Notes under the pieces: model-generated
Seen by the model: only the letters and a program-made list of their open reading frames with translations
Database searches by the model: none
Told to the model about the DNA's origin: nothing
Translations under genes and position numbers: made by a program
Shown here: positions 35,756 to 43,449 of the stretch, piece by piece
Layout of the letters: every line of letters begins with the position of its first letter
Numbering within the stretch: the stretch's first letter is position 1
Origin: Flavobacterium weaverense
GTDB lineage: Bacteria; Bacteroidota; Bacteroidia; Flavobacteriales; Flavobacteriaceae
Direction: 5' to 3'
Assembly (NCBI RefSeq): GCF_003688495.1
Contig: NZ_REFH01000007.1
Location: forward strand, 186,001-250,000
DNA: 64,000 nucleotides

Positions 35756-36169
35756 TTATTGAATAGAATTTAAAATCGAAACTAAGTTTTTGAGTTCATC
35801 AGGGATTTCATCTAATAAATTTACTCTTCTGGTTTTGTTGTTTTTTAATTTTATATCAAGGAATGAGTTTCCAAATCTATTTTTCAGCGCTATTGTTTTA
35901 ATACTCGAATTCTCAATTGTATTTTTACTTGTTCTAAAAATTGTAAAAATTAAGATTATTAGATGAGCAATTCCTATAAATAATCCACTCCACAGGACAA
36001 ATTGATCTTCAGTCTTAAGTCCTCTAAAAACTGATAGAATTCCGTAAACGGTCCAAATACTAGATAGTAGTATTTTTGTTCGAATTTCCTTTTTAGCGCT
36101 ATCAATAATTACAATTTTGTTTTCATCAAAAATGATTTCACCGTTCTTAATATTGTATTTCTGTTCCAT
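35756..36169 (-). CDS. Unrecognised membrane protein with two helices
   Basis: A 137-residue protein. An N-terminal polar segment (about 1-30) with alternating Ile and charged residues is followed by two hydrophobic helices (ILLSSIWTVYGILSVF and LWSGLFIGIAHLIILIFTIF), then a polar C-terminal domain with ALKNRFGNSFLDIKLKNNKT that reads like paired beta strands. The layout resembles bacterial PH-like membrane proteins, but no family was recognised. It is transcribed alone. Confidence 0.6.
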   Translation of the reverse strand: MEQKYNIKNGEIIFDENKIVIIDSAKKEIRTKILLSSIWTVYGILSVFRGLKTEDQFVLWSGLFIGIAHLIILIFTIFRTSKNTIENSSIKTIALKNRFGNSFLDIKLKNNKTRRVNLLDEIPDELKNLVSILNSIQ

Positions 36170-36328
36170 TTTTTAGATTTTTAAAAGCAGCAGGGAATTT
36201 ATTTACTAATTTTTTTTCAAAATCGAATTTAATTAATTTTTTTATTTCTCTTTTAAAATCGAGTATTATTATATTACATAAGTTTTATCTAGTGCGAAAG
36301 TCCCGCTGAAACCAAAGTTATTTAGTTG

Positions 36329-36373
36329 AGGTTTTAGCGCTACAACTTTGTCATTCTGACGAAGAAAGAATCT
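36329..36373. repeat. 45-bp dispersed repeat, copy A
   Basis: The copy begins AGGTTTTAGCGCTACAACTT and ends TCATTCTGACGAAGAAAGAA-TCT. It differs from copy B at 36843 by four bases. The core GTCATTCTGACGAAG is a recurrent element of flavobacterial intergenic DNA as far as I recall. Confidence 0.75.
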
Positions 36374-36461
36374 TTGAGTTCGCGAGCGGCAATCAAATTC
36401 CAGCTAGGCGAATTTCTGATACAAAGAGAATATTTATCTTGTTTTTATTCAACTTATCTAT

Positions 36462-36818
36462 TTAGTAGGATTGTATTAAAACATCGGTTGGAATGTGTAA
36501 ACTTTCATGAAGCTGTCTTATCATATCTAATGAAAGTTTTCTTTTGCGATTTAAAATTTCACTAGCTCGACTTTTCAATCCTATAATATTTGCTAAATCA
36601 GTTTGATTGTACCCCATTTGCTCCATTCTGAATTTAATTGCTTCGATAGGATCCGGCAAACCAATTGGGAAATTTTCATTTTCATATTGATCAATTAAAA
36701 TTCCCAGCACTTCTAATTCGTCGCCTTCTGGAGAATTCAATTTTGCATCAAAGATTATTTCAAGTCTTTCAAGAGCTTGATTATAATCATTTTCGGTTTT
36801 TATAGGTTTTATATTCAT
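36462..36818 (-). CDS. Orphan HigA-type antitoxin/HTH regulator
   Basis: This 118-residue protein has an N-terminal half (MNIKPIKTENDYNQALERLE, then LGILIDQYENENFPIGLPDP) that is typical of HigA antitoxins paired with HigB/RelE toxins. The C-terminal XRE helix-turn-helix is MEQMGYNQTDLANIIGLKSR and LSLDMIRQLHESLHIPTDVL. No HigB-like frame of any length is visible on either side, so the toxin is absent or lost. The gene lies between two 45-bp direct repeats. It probably still represses its own promoter. Confidence 0.85.
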   Translation of the reverse strand: MNIKPIKTENDYNQALERLEIIFDAKLNSPEGDELEVLGILIDQYENENFPIGLPDPIEAIKFRMEQMGYNQTDLANIIGLKSRASEILNRKRKLSLDMIRQLHESLHIPTDVLIQSY

Positions 36819-36842
36819 CTGTAGATATTTATTGTTTATTTA

Positions 36843-36887
36843 AGGTTTTAACCCTACAACTTTGTCATTCTGACGAAGGAAGAATCT
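36843..36887. repeat. 45-bp dispersed repeat, copy B
   Basis: The copy begins AGGTTTTAACCCTACAACTT and runs to GACGAAGGAAGAATCT, in the same orientation as copy A, 514 bp away. The higA-type gene lies between them. Confidence 0.75.
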
Positions 36888-37198
36888 TCGCTTGTTGCTC
36901 TTATTTGCTTAAATGACAAAAAACATTTTTTTTTAATTATTTACGGTTAATACAATACTTCGTGATAGTGCGAGCGTTCTGCTAGTGGCCATTATTAGAA
37001 TCTTTGGTTTTCTATTTCGAATGTATCTAATCTCTAACGGATTAATATTTATATTTTAACGAACTGTTTTTTATCACAAAATTTAAGGACTAAGCATTTA
37101 TCTTACTGCAAGTTGTATAATCTTTGTGTCGCAATCTTTGTGTTCGTGACCGGGATGCTCACGCCAGCAAGTATTACTTATTATAAAAAAGCTTTTTA
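36888..37198. other. Gene-free stretch with a short direct repeat
   Basis: AT-rich sequence without a gene. AATCTTTGTGT occurs twice (starting 37119 and 37133), followed by GTGACCGGGATGCTCACGCC, which is much more GC-rich than its surroundings and looks like a fragment of another dispersed element. Confidence 0.5.
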
Positions 37199-37675
37199 TT
37201 AATTAATAAAATACTTAATTATAAATCCAATTATAAAACTAATTACTGCTATATACCATCTAAATCTAATATCCCAATTACCTAGCCTTAAATTATCTCT
37301 AGTTAAATTACGAATTTCATATTCTTTATTTCTTATTGATTGTTGGTATTCAGCAGCTTCTTTTTGAAGTTTTAGATTGTCTAGTTCAAGTTTGTTCTTT
37401 ATTTGTTTGTCCTCAATATCATCAAAACTAAAAATAATTCCTTTATTGGTAAGTTTATACGTCCCTTTGGATATGGACGTCATTAATTCAAGTTCATATT
37501 TTAAAATTTCGGTAATTATCTTTACTTCACTTATATTATTAACACATTTATTAAATTCGGTTATTTCTATTGTATAAGCATCGTTTTCCTTGAACTTAGA
37601 AATTAATTTAATTATTATAAGTTTTCTTGATTCTGTTAATTTCATTTTTAATCGGTTCTTTTTCGTTTCTACCAA
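37199..37675 (-). CDS. Unrecognised protein with a coiled coil and C-terminal membrane anchor
   Basis: A 158-residue protein; ATG 37645 (MKLTESRKLIIIKLISKFK) may be the true start, giving 148 residues. The N-terminal part resembles a winged-helix module (LISKFKENDAYTIEI, a middle helix, and GTYKLTNKGIIFSFDD as a wing). A coiled coil (about 88-130) and one C-terminal helix (WYIAVISFIIGFIIKYFI) follow. A membrane-tethered DNA-binding or scaffold protein is one reading, but no family was recognised. Confidence 0.55.
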   Translation of the reverse strand: MVETKKNRLKMKLTESRKLIIIKLISKFKENDAYTIEITEFNKCVNNISEVKIITEILKYELELMTSISKGTYKLTNKGIIFSFDDIEDKQIKNKLELDNLKLQKEAAEYQQSIRNKEYEIRNLTRDNLRLGNWDIRFRWYIAVISFIIGFIIKYFIN

Positions 37676-37857
37676 ACTGAATTGTAGATTGCATATAAGT
37701 CTAACTTAATCAGATTTATTATTCCATAATTAGGTAGCTAACTCTCTATAATAACATCTTTGTATACTTCCCAAATATACTAATTAATCTTACAAAAATT
37801 GTTTTTCTATTCTCAAATATAGACAATTCGGTTTTGCGATAAATCGAAATTCCATAC

Positions 37858-37978
37858 ACAACCCGCGTGAAGGATTGCAGTGAAAATCCTTTTTTATCAT
37901 GCAGCGACAGCGGAATGATAAAAAAGATTGCAACGAAAAGCCTGACCCGCCGTAGAGGAACGAAGGTGGGACACGCCC
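37858..37978. repeat. REP-like palindromic element upstream of tig
   Basis: The two halves mirror each other: GGATTGCAGTGAAAATCC-TTTTTTATCAT on the left and ATGATAAAAAA-GATTGCAACGAAAAGC on the right, around a central GCAGCGACAGCGGA. The TTTTTTATCAT / ATGATAAAAAA arms are an 11-bp perfect inverted repeat, while GATTGCARYGAAAA is repeated directly. The flanks (CCCGCGTGAAGG; ACGAAGGTGGGACACGCCC) are GC-rich. It codes for nothing convincing and looks like a non-autonomous repetitive element. Confidence 0.7.
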
Positions 37979-38044
37979 AAAATACAACACATATTCTGCA
38001 TTTCTAACCTTAGAATCCACTGATAAGGTTCAGTAGTAAAAAGC

Positions 38045-38075
38045 TTGTGGAACTTGTAAAAATTTTATAATTTTG
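38045..38075 (+). promoter_or_regulatory. Promoter for tig
   Basis: TTG at 38045-38047, a 20-bp spacer and TAATTTTG at 38068-38075, 35 bp before the ATG. Confidence 0.75.
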
Positions 38076-38110
38076 CAGTCCGAATTTATAATAATAAATT
38101 AAAGAAGAAG

Positions 38111-39436
38111 ATGGATATCAAAAGAGTAGCAATAGACGCTGTAAACGAGACAATTGTAATGACTGTAGTTCACATGGATTACAAAGGTCAAGTAGCAAAA
38201 AGAATAAACGAAAAAATGCCTTTGGCAACCGTTAAAGGATTTAGAAAAGGTGCTGTGCCTAAAGATCTTGTTGAAAAACAATACGGAAAATCGATCAAAC
38301 AAGAAGAAGTTCAAAAAGTGGTTGACTTAGCTCTTGAGCGTTTTGTGCAATCAGAAAGATTAAACCTTCTTGGAACTCCACTTCCTAAAGTAAACGAGAA
38401 TTTTTCTTGGGACGCTGAAGAATTGGTTTTTGAATATGAAATTGGACTAGTTCCTGACTTTACTTTAGATCTTGAAGGTAAAAATGACGTAGTAAAATAT
38501 ATTGTTACTGCTGATGATAAATTGATTGATGGTCAAGTAGCACGTATCCAAAAACAATTTGGAACTGCAATTCCTCAAGAAGCTGTTGTAGCAGATTCAG
38601 ATATTACTGGAACTTTTGTAAACGAAGAAGCTGGAATTAATAATGCAACTACTATTTCTTTGGATCTTTTTAAAGACAAAGCGACTGCTGATAAATTCAT
38701 TGGTAAAAAAGTAGGTGACGTTGTGACTGTAAATACAAGTGGTTTGTTTGAAGACGCACATCAATTGATGGACGTAATGAAAATAGGTCATGATGACGTT
38801 CACACAATAGCTGTTGATGTAGATTTCACAATCGAAGCAATCAACGGAGCTGAACTTGCTGAATTAAACCAAGAGTTGTTTGACAAATTGTTTGGAGCTG
38901 GAACTGTAGCGACGTTAGAGGAATTGAAAGCTAAAATTAAAGAAGATGCTGAAACTCAATTCGCGCAGCAAGCAGACCAAAAATTATTAGCTGATGTTCA
39001 AGATTTCTTGATCGAAAGTACAAAATTTGATTTACCAGCTGAATTTTTGAAAAAATGGTTGCAAACAGTAGGTGAGAAAAAATTGTCTCCTGAAGAAGCT
39101 GAAGTAGAATATGCAAGATCTGAAAGAGGATTGCGTTTTCAGTTGATAGAAGGTAGAGCAATGGCTACAAATGAAATCAAAGTTACTTTTGAAGACTTGA
39201 AATCATTCACTACAAAAAATATCCGTCAACAAATGGCACAATTTGGTCAAACAAACCCAACGGACGAAGAAGTTCAAGGAATTGTTGCTAGAGTGTTGTC
39301 TAATCAAGACGAAGTAAAAAGACTTTCTGACCAAGTGGTAGGAGAAAAAATGCTTGACTTGTTTAAAGAAAAAGCAAATCCAAAAACTAAAGAAGTTACT
39401 TACGAAGAATTTATTGCCGCTTCATACGGAGAATAA
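38111..39436 (+). CDS. tig: Trigger factor (ribosome-associated chaperone)
   Basis: Trigger factor binds the ribosome exit tunnel and shields nascent chains. The 441-residue protein has an N-terminal ribosome-binding domain with the signature-like VKGFRKGAVPKDLVEKQYG (about 37-55), corresponding to the FRxGxxP loop. A divergent FKBP-like middle region (about 150-245) and a long helical C-terminal domain (about 250-441) follow. It heads the tig-clpP-clpX group, a standard order, but 410 bp separates it from clpP, so clpP likely has its own promoter. Confidence 0.93.
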   Translation: MDIKRVAIDAVNETIVMTVVHMDYKGQVAKRINEKMPLATVKGFRKGAVPKDLVEKQYGKSIKQEEVQKVVDLALERFVQSERLNLLGTPLPKVNENFSWDAEELVFEYEIGLVPDFTLDLEGKNDVVKYIVTADDKLIDGQVARIQKQFGTAIPQEAVVADSDITGTFVNEEAGINNATTISLDLFKDKATADKFIGKKVGDVVTVNTSGLFEDAHQLMDVMKIGHDDVHTIAVDVDFTIEAINGAELAELNQELFDKLFGAGTVATLEELKAKIKEDAETQFAQQADQKLLADVQDFLIESTKFDLPAEFLKKWLQTVGEKKLSPEEAEVEYARSERGLRFQLIEGRAMATNEIKVTFEDLKSFTTKNIRQQMAQFGQTNPTDEEVQGIVARVLSNQDEVKRLSDQVVGEKMLDLFKEKANPKTKEVTYEEFIAASYGE

Positions 39437-39846
39437 ATTTAGTCTGTAAAGTGGTAAAGTCGAAAGTCAAAAGTCCCTCAGCGGGCTGAGATTAGTAAAA
39501 TTTTATTATTTGCTTACCAATTGGAAACAATAAATAATAAGTATATTTGAGCGTCAAAAGAAACATTTTTTGGCGCTCTTTTTATTTGCAATACTGTCAG
39601 GAGCTAATCCAGTCCCGAAGCTTCGGGATGGTACAAGTTTTTTCATCTGGTTTGCTTTTTTCCAAGCAAGAAAAGGAGCTTCTTCAAGTCGCTCTTTTCG
39701 TGCAAGAAAATAGGCAATACGATTTCAAAAAGCTTTTGATTGCTACCTGGGATAAAAACGAGACATATTGACACTAACTATAAAGAGGTACGACCTTTGC
39801 AATAGTAAAGGAACTAGATATAACGTAAAACTTAGAATAAAAAAAT
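39437..39846. other. tig-clpP intergenic region with repeats and palindromes
   Basis: The 410 bp contains an AAAGTCGAAAGTC-type motif (39456-39475), a perfect CTCAGC-GG-GCTGAG hairpin (39477-39490) and a 16-bp perfect palindrome TCCCGAAGCTTCGGGA (39613-39628). A 74-codon open frame at 39547-39771 overlaps these repeats and is probably not a gene. The clpP promoter is at its right end. Confidence 0.7.
39768..39799 (+). promoter_or_regulatory. Candidate promoter for clpP
   Basis: TTG at 39768-39770, a 21-bp spacer and GACCTTTG at 39792-39799 (one mismatch to TAnnTTTG), 47 bp before the clpP ATG. Confidence 0.5.
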
Positions 39847-40524
39847 ATGAACTACGGTAAAGAATTTAAAAAATTTGCTACAAAGCACCAAGGAGTGAAC
39901 TCAATGTATTACGATAAAATCGTAGGTGCAATGACTCCTCCAACTAATATGACTCCTTATATTATTGAAGAACGTCAGTTGAATATTTCACAATTGGACG
40001 TTTTCTCAAGATTAATGATGGATCGTATTATTTTCTTAGGAACAGGAATCGACGACCAAATTGCAAATATCGTTCAAGCACAGTTACTGTTTCTTGAAAG
40101 CGCTGATGCTTCTAAGGATATTCAAATTTATTTGAACTCTCCAGGAGGAAGTGTTTACGCAGGATTAGGAATTTATGACACGATGCAATATATCAAACCA
40201 GATGTAGCAACTATTTGTACAGGAATGGCAGCTTCTATGGGTGCGGTTTTACTATGTGCAGGAGCAGCAGGAAAACGGTCGGCATTACCACATTCAAGAG
40301 TTATGATTCACCAACCATCAGGAGGAGCACAAGGAGTTGCTACTGATATGGAAATCAACTTGCGTGAAATGTTGAAATTGAAAGATGAATTGTACCATAT
40401 TATTTCACAACATTCAGGACAAACTTTTGATAAAGTTCATGCTGATAGTGAACGTGATTACTGGATGATTGCTGAAGAAGCGAAAGCTTATGGAATGATT
40501 GATGAGGTTTTAATAAGAAAGTAA
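39847..40524 (+). CDS. clpP: ATP-dependent Clp protease proteolytic subunit
   Basis: ClpP forms the tetradecameric serine protease chamber used by ClpX. The 225-residue protein has an N-terminal extension of about 25 residues, IYLNSPGGSVYAGLGIYDTM, the nucleophile Ser in CTGMAASMGAVLL and the catalytic His in PHSRVMIHQPSGG. The catalytic Asp lies in the later helix region (ERDYWMIAEEA). clpX follows 87 bp downstream across a stable inverted repeat. Confidence 0.97.
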   Translation: MNYGKEFKKFATKHQGVNSMYYDKIVGAMTPPTNMTPYIIEERQLNISQLDVFSRLMMDRIIFLGTGIDDQIANIVQAQLLFLESADASKDIQIYLNSPGGSVYAGLGIYDTMQYIKPDVATICTGMAASMGAVLLCAGAAGKRSALPHSRVMIHQPSGGAQGVATDMEINLREMLKLKDELYHIISQHSGQTFDKVHADSERDYWMIAEEAKAYGMIDEVLIRK

Positions 40525-40544
40525 AAATATAGTCGAAAGTCGAA

Positions 40545-40581
40545 AGTTGAAAGTCAGGAGCAGTGCTAATGACTTTCAACT
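40545..40581. repeat. Inverted repeat between clpP and clpX
   Basis: AGTTGAAAGTCA (40545-40556) and TGACTTTCAACT (40570-40581) are perfect 12-bp arms with a 13-base loop. The arms continue outward as direct GTCGAAA and TATGACTT reiterations. There is no T-tract, so simple termination is unlikely; an RNA processing or stability element between the two genes is possible. Confidence 0.75.
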
Positions 40582-40611
40582 TTATGACTTTATGACTTTA
40601 GACTTAAAAGA

Positions 40612-41844
40612 ATGGCAAAAGCAGTATTAGAATGTTCGTTTTGTGCGAGAAAGAAACCAGAAACCAGCTTGCTGATTGCTGGAATCAATGCGCATATTTG
40701 TGATAAATGTATCGAACAGGCGCACGGAATTGTTTTAGAGGAATTAAAATCTGGCGGGAGTTCAAAACTTGTTGGCGATTTGATTTTGAAGAAACCAAAA
40801 GAAATTAGAGCGTTCCTAGATCAATACGTTATTGGTCAAGATCAAACTAAAAAAGTAATGTCGGTTGCCGTTTACAATCACTACAAACGTTTGATGCAAC
40901 AGCAATTAGACGACGAAGTAGAGATTGAAAAAAGTAACATCATTATGGTGGGACAAACGGGAACAGGAAAAACATTAGTAGCGAAGACTATTGCTAAAAT
41001 GCTTGATGTTCCTTTAGCAATCGTTGATGCAACAGTACTTACTGAAGCGGGTTATGTAGGAGAAGATGTTGAAAGTATTTTAACTCGTTTACTTCAAGCA
41101 GCTGATTATGATGTTGCAAAAGCAGAACGCGGAATCGTATTTATTGATGAAATAGATAAAATTGCTCGTAAAAGCGATAATCCATCAATTACACGTGACG
41201 TTTCTGGAGAAGGAGTACAACAGGCTTTATTAAAATTATTAGAAGGAACCGTTGTAAACGTACCACCTAAAGGAGGACGTAAGCATCCAGACCAAAAATT
41301 TGTTGAGGTAAACACACAAAATATTTTGTTTATCGCTGGAGGTGCTTTTGATGGTGTAGAAAGAATTATTTCTAAACGATTGAATCGTCAGGCTGTTGGT
41401 TATTCTACTTCAAAAAATGTAGATAATATCGATAAAGACAATTTATTGCAATATATTATTCCGAAAGACATCAAAGATTTTGGATTAATTCCTGAGATAA
41501 TTGGTCGTTTGCCAGTATTGACGCACATGGATCCATTAGACAGAGAAACGTTGAGAGCAATTTTGACACAACCTAAAAATGCGTTAATCAAACAATATGA
41601 AAAGTTATTCTTGATGGACGACGTAGTTTTCACTATTACGGATGAAGCTTTAGATTTTATTGTAAATAAGGCATTAGAGTATAAATTAGGAGCTCGAGGA
41701 TTGCGCTCGTTATGCGAAGCAATCTTGACTGATGCAATGTACGAATTGCCAAGTTCTGACGATAAAACATTGGAAATTGATGTGAAGTACGCACAGGAGA
41801 CATTGAATAAAAATTTATTAAAGCGTTTAGAGATCGCTTCATAA
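40612..41844 (+). CDS. clpX: ATP-dependent Clp protease ATP-binding subunit ClpX
   Basis: ClpX unfolds substrates and threads them into ClpP. The 410-residue protein begins with the zinc-binding domain ([12 protein letters not shown] and ICDKCIEQA). Walker A is [15 protein letters not shown], Walker [11 protein letters not shown], the pore loop is [11 protein letters not shown] (GYVG), and sensor regions include [13 protein letters not shown]. It follows clpP and ends in a terminator 26 bp after the stop. Confidence 0.97.
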   Translation: MAKAVLECSFCARKKPETSLLIAGINAHICDKCIEQAHGIVLEELKSGGSSKLVGDLILKKPKEIRAFLDQYVIGQDQTKKVMSVAVYNHYKRLMQQQLDDEVEIEKSNIIMVGQTGTGKTLVAKTIAKMLDVPLAIVDATVLTEAGYVGEDVESILTRLLQAADYDVAKAERGIVFIDEIDKIARKSDNPSITRDVSGEGVQQALLKLLEGTVVNVPPKGGRKHPDQKFVEVNTQNILFIAGGAFDGVERIISKRLNRQAVGYSTSKNVDNIDKDNLLQYIIPKDIKDFGLIPEIIGRLPVLTHMDPLDRETLRAILTQPKNALIKQYEKLFLMDDVVFTITDEALDFIVNKALEYKLGARGLRSLCEAILTDAMYELPSSDDKTLEIDVKYAQETLNKNLLKRLEIAS

Positions 41845-41869
41845 AATTACATATTTCATAATAAGACTA

Positions 41870-41899
41870 GCCCGTTCATTACATTGAGCGGGTTTTTTT
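41870..41899 (+). terminator. Terminator after clpX
   Basis: CCCGTTCA pairs with TGAGCGGG (one wobble), followed by seven T. Confidence 0.88.
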
Positions 41900-42005
41900 A
41901 TGCCTATTTTACACTATTTGTTATTGTGCGCAAAAAGGAACATTATTTTTTTTTATCATCATTAGAATGCCGATTTTTGTTGCTTCATAATCAAATTAAT
42001 ACAGC

Positions 42006-43247
42006 ATGCAAGTAGAGGATAAAGAAGTTATTTTATTAAAAGTTTCTGGTCAGGATAAATTAGGAGTTACCGCTGGTTTAACATCTGTATTAGCGAATTA
42101 TGATGCTATAATTTTAGATATCGGTCAAGCTGATATTCATGACACCCTTTCTTTAGGGATTTTATTCGAAATAAAAGCAGGATCAACTTCTGGGCCCGTC
42201 TTAAAAGATTTGTTGTTTAAAGCGTATGAGCTTGGCGTTAAAGTTAAGTTTATTCCTATCTCAGTACCTGATTATGAAATATGGGTGAAAGGACAACGCC
42301 AACAGCGTTATAGTATCAATGTCCTGGGAGAAACGCTTACTGCTGTTCAATTAGCTGCTGTTACCAGAATTTTGTCTAATCAAAACTTAAATATTGATGC
42401 AATAAAGAGATTAACCGGTCGCGTATCTATTGTAGAAGAAGATGAATTTCCGCGTTCTTGTATACAGCTTTCCGTGACTGGTACTATTGTAGATAAAACT
42501 TTCATGACCGCTAGTTTTATGGAGATTTCTAGAACTTTAGATGTCGATATTTCTTTCCAAGAAGATAATATGTATCGAAGGAATCGTCGTTTAGTCTGTT
42601 TTGATATGGATTCTACGTTAATACAAACCGAAGTTATTGATGAATTAGCGGAGTTAGCAGGAGTGGGAGAGCAAGTACGCACAATTACTGAAGCAGCTAT
42701 GAACGGAGAAATAGATTTTAGCGAAAGTTTTAAGCAACGCATGGCTTTACTAGAAGGACTTAGTGAAGATGTTTTACAAAATGTTGCAGAAAATTTACCA
42801 ATCACAAAAGGTGCGCATCGATTGATGAAAGCCTTGAAATATTACGGATATAAAACTGCTATTTTATCTGGTGGATTTACCTTTTTCGGAAAATATTTAC
42901 AGAAGGAATTAGGAATCGATTATGTTCATGCAAACGAACTCGAAATTATTGATGGTAAATTGACTGGGAATTATCTTGGGGAAATAGTAGATGGTAAAAA
43001 GAAAGCAGAATATTTACAAGCCATTGCAGACAAAGAGGGTATACATATTAATCAAACAATAGCGGTGGGCGATGGAGCTAATGATTTACCAATGTTAAGT
43101 TTAGCAGGTTTAGGAATTGCTTTTCATGCAAAACCAACGGTAAAAGAAAAAGCAGGAAGTTCGATATCAAGTTTAGGTCTAGATGGAGTTTTGTATCTTT
43201 TAGGATATCACGACAGGCACATTGATATGATGGAAGATGATAATTAG
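42006..43247 (+). CDS. serB: Phosphoserine phosphatase with N-terminal ACT domains
   Basis: SerB makes L-serine from phosphoserine. The 413-residue protein has two N-terminal ACT-type regulatory domains (about 1-85 and 95-180; the first contains VSGQDKLGVTAGLTSVLAN), probably sensing serine. The HAD domain starts with VCFDMDSTLIQTEVIDELA, where the first Asp is the phospho-acceptor, followed by ILSGGFTFF and VGDGANDLPMLSLAGLGIAF. This length is longer than E. coli SerB and usual for the double-ACT type. It is transcribed alone. Confidence 0.95.
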   Translation: MQVEDKEVILLKVSGQDKLGVTAGLTSVLANYDAIILDIGQADIHDTLSLGILFEIKAGSTSGPVLKDLLFKAYELGVKVKFIPISVPDYEIWVKGQRQQRYSINVLGETLTAVQLAAVTRILSNQNLNIDAIKRLTGRVSIVEEDEFPRSCIQLSVTGTIVDKTFMTASFMEISRTLDVDISFQEDNMYRRNRRLVCFDMDSTLIQTEVIDELAELAGVGEQVRTITEAAMNGEIDFSESFKQRMALLEGLSEDVLQNVAENLPITKGAHRLMKALKYYGYKTAILSGGFTFFGKYLQKELGIDYVHANELEIIDGKLTGNYLGEIVDGKKKAEYLQAIADKEGIHINQTIAVGDGANDLPMLSLAGLGIAFHAKPTVKEKAGSSISSLGLDGVLYLLGYHDRHIDMMEDDN

Positions 43248-43297
43248 AATTGCAATTTGACTATTGAGCTGTTAATAAATTTTATTGACAGCTTTTA

Positions 43298-43447
43298 TTA
43301 TGCTTTGTCATTAGCATTTTGGTTCGAATCATGAACAGAATGAATTGTAATTGTTTTACAAATTCCTCTGGCACCGCAGCCCATTCTTTTTGGTCCACAA
43401 GAAACTAGCAAAATTAAAAGAGCGAATATATAAAGTATTCTTTTCAT
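43298..43447 (-). CDS. 49-residue lipoprotein directly behind the GH3 gene
   Basis: ATG 43447 to TAA 43298 encodes MKRILYIFALLILLVSCGPK followed by RMGCGARGICK and a short polar tail (TITIHSVHDSNQNANDKA). The first Cys follows a clear lipobox (LVSC, Cys 17), and two further cysteines (Cys 24 and Cys 30) are in the mature part. It begins 2 bp after the GH3 stop, so it is probably co-transcribed. No family was recognised. The tight spacing and clean signal make it a credible small lipoprotein. Confidence 0.65.
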   Translation of the reverse strand: MKRILYIFALLILLVSCGPKRMGCGARGICKTITIHSVHDSNQNANDKA

Positions 43448-43449
43448 AA

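Noticed and set aside
36329..36887. CRISPR array from the 45-bp repeats
   Set aside because: Only two copies, 469 bp apart, with a gene between and no cas genes.
36819..37198. Search for a HigB toxin upstream of the HigA-type gene
   Set aside because: No frame with a HigB-like pattern was found in this stretch or in 36170-36461.
37790..38020. 76-codon minus-strand frame over the REP-like element
   Set aside because: It is an accidental frame through palindromic repeat DNA, with odd Cys/Arg-rich composition.
35346..38110. Possible genomic island with integrase or attachment sites
   Set aside because: Repeats and unknown genes are present but no integrase, transposase or tRNA-derived direct repeat was seen, and tRNA-Glu at 34013 has no second 3' copy in the region.
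39547..39771. 74-codon frame between tig and clpP
   Set aside because: It spans a 16-bp palindrome and repeat sequence, has no recognisable domain and covers the -33 region of the clpP promoter.
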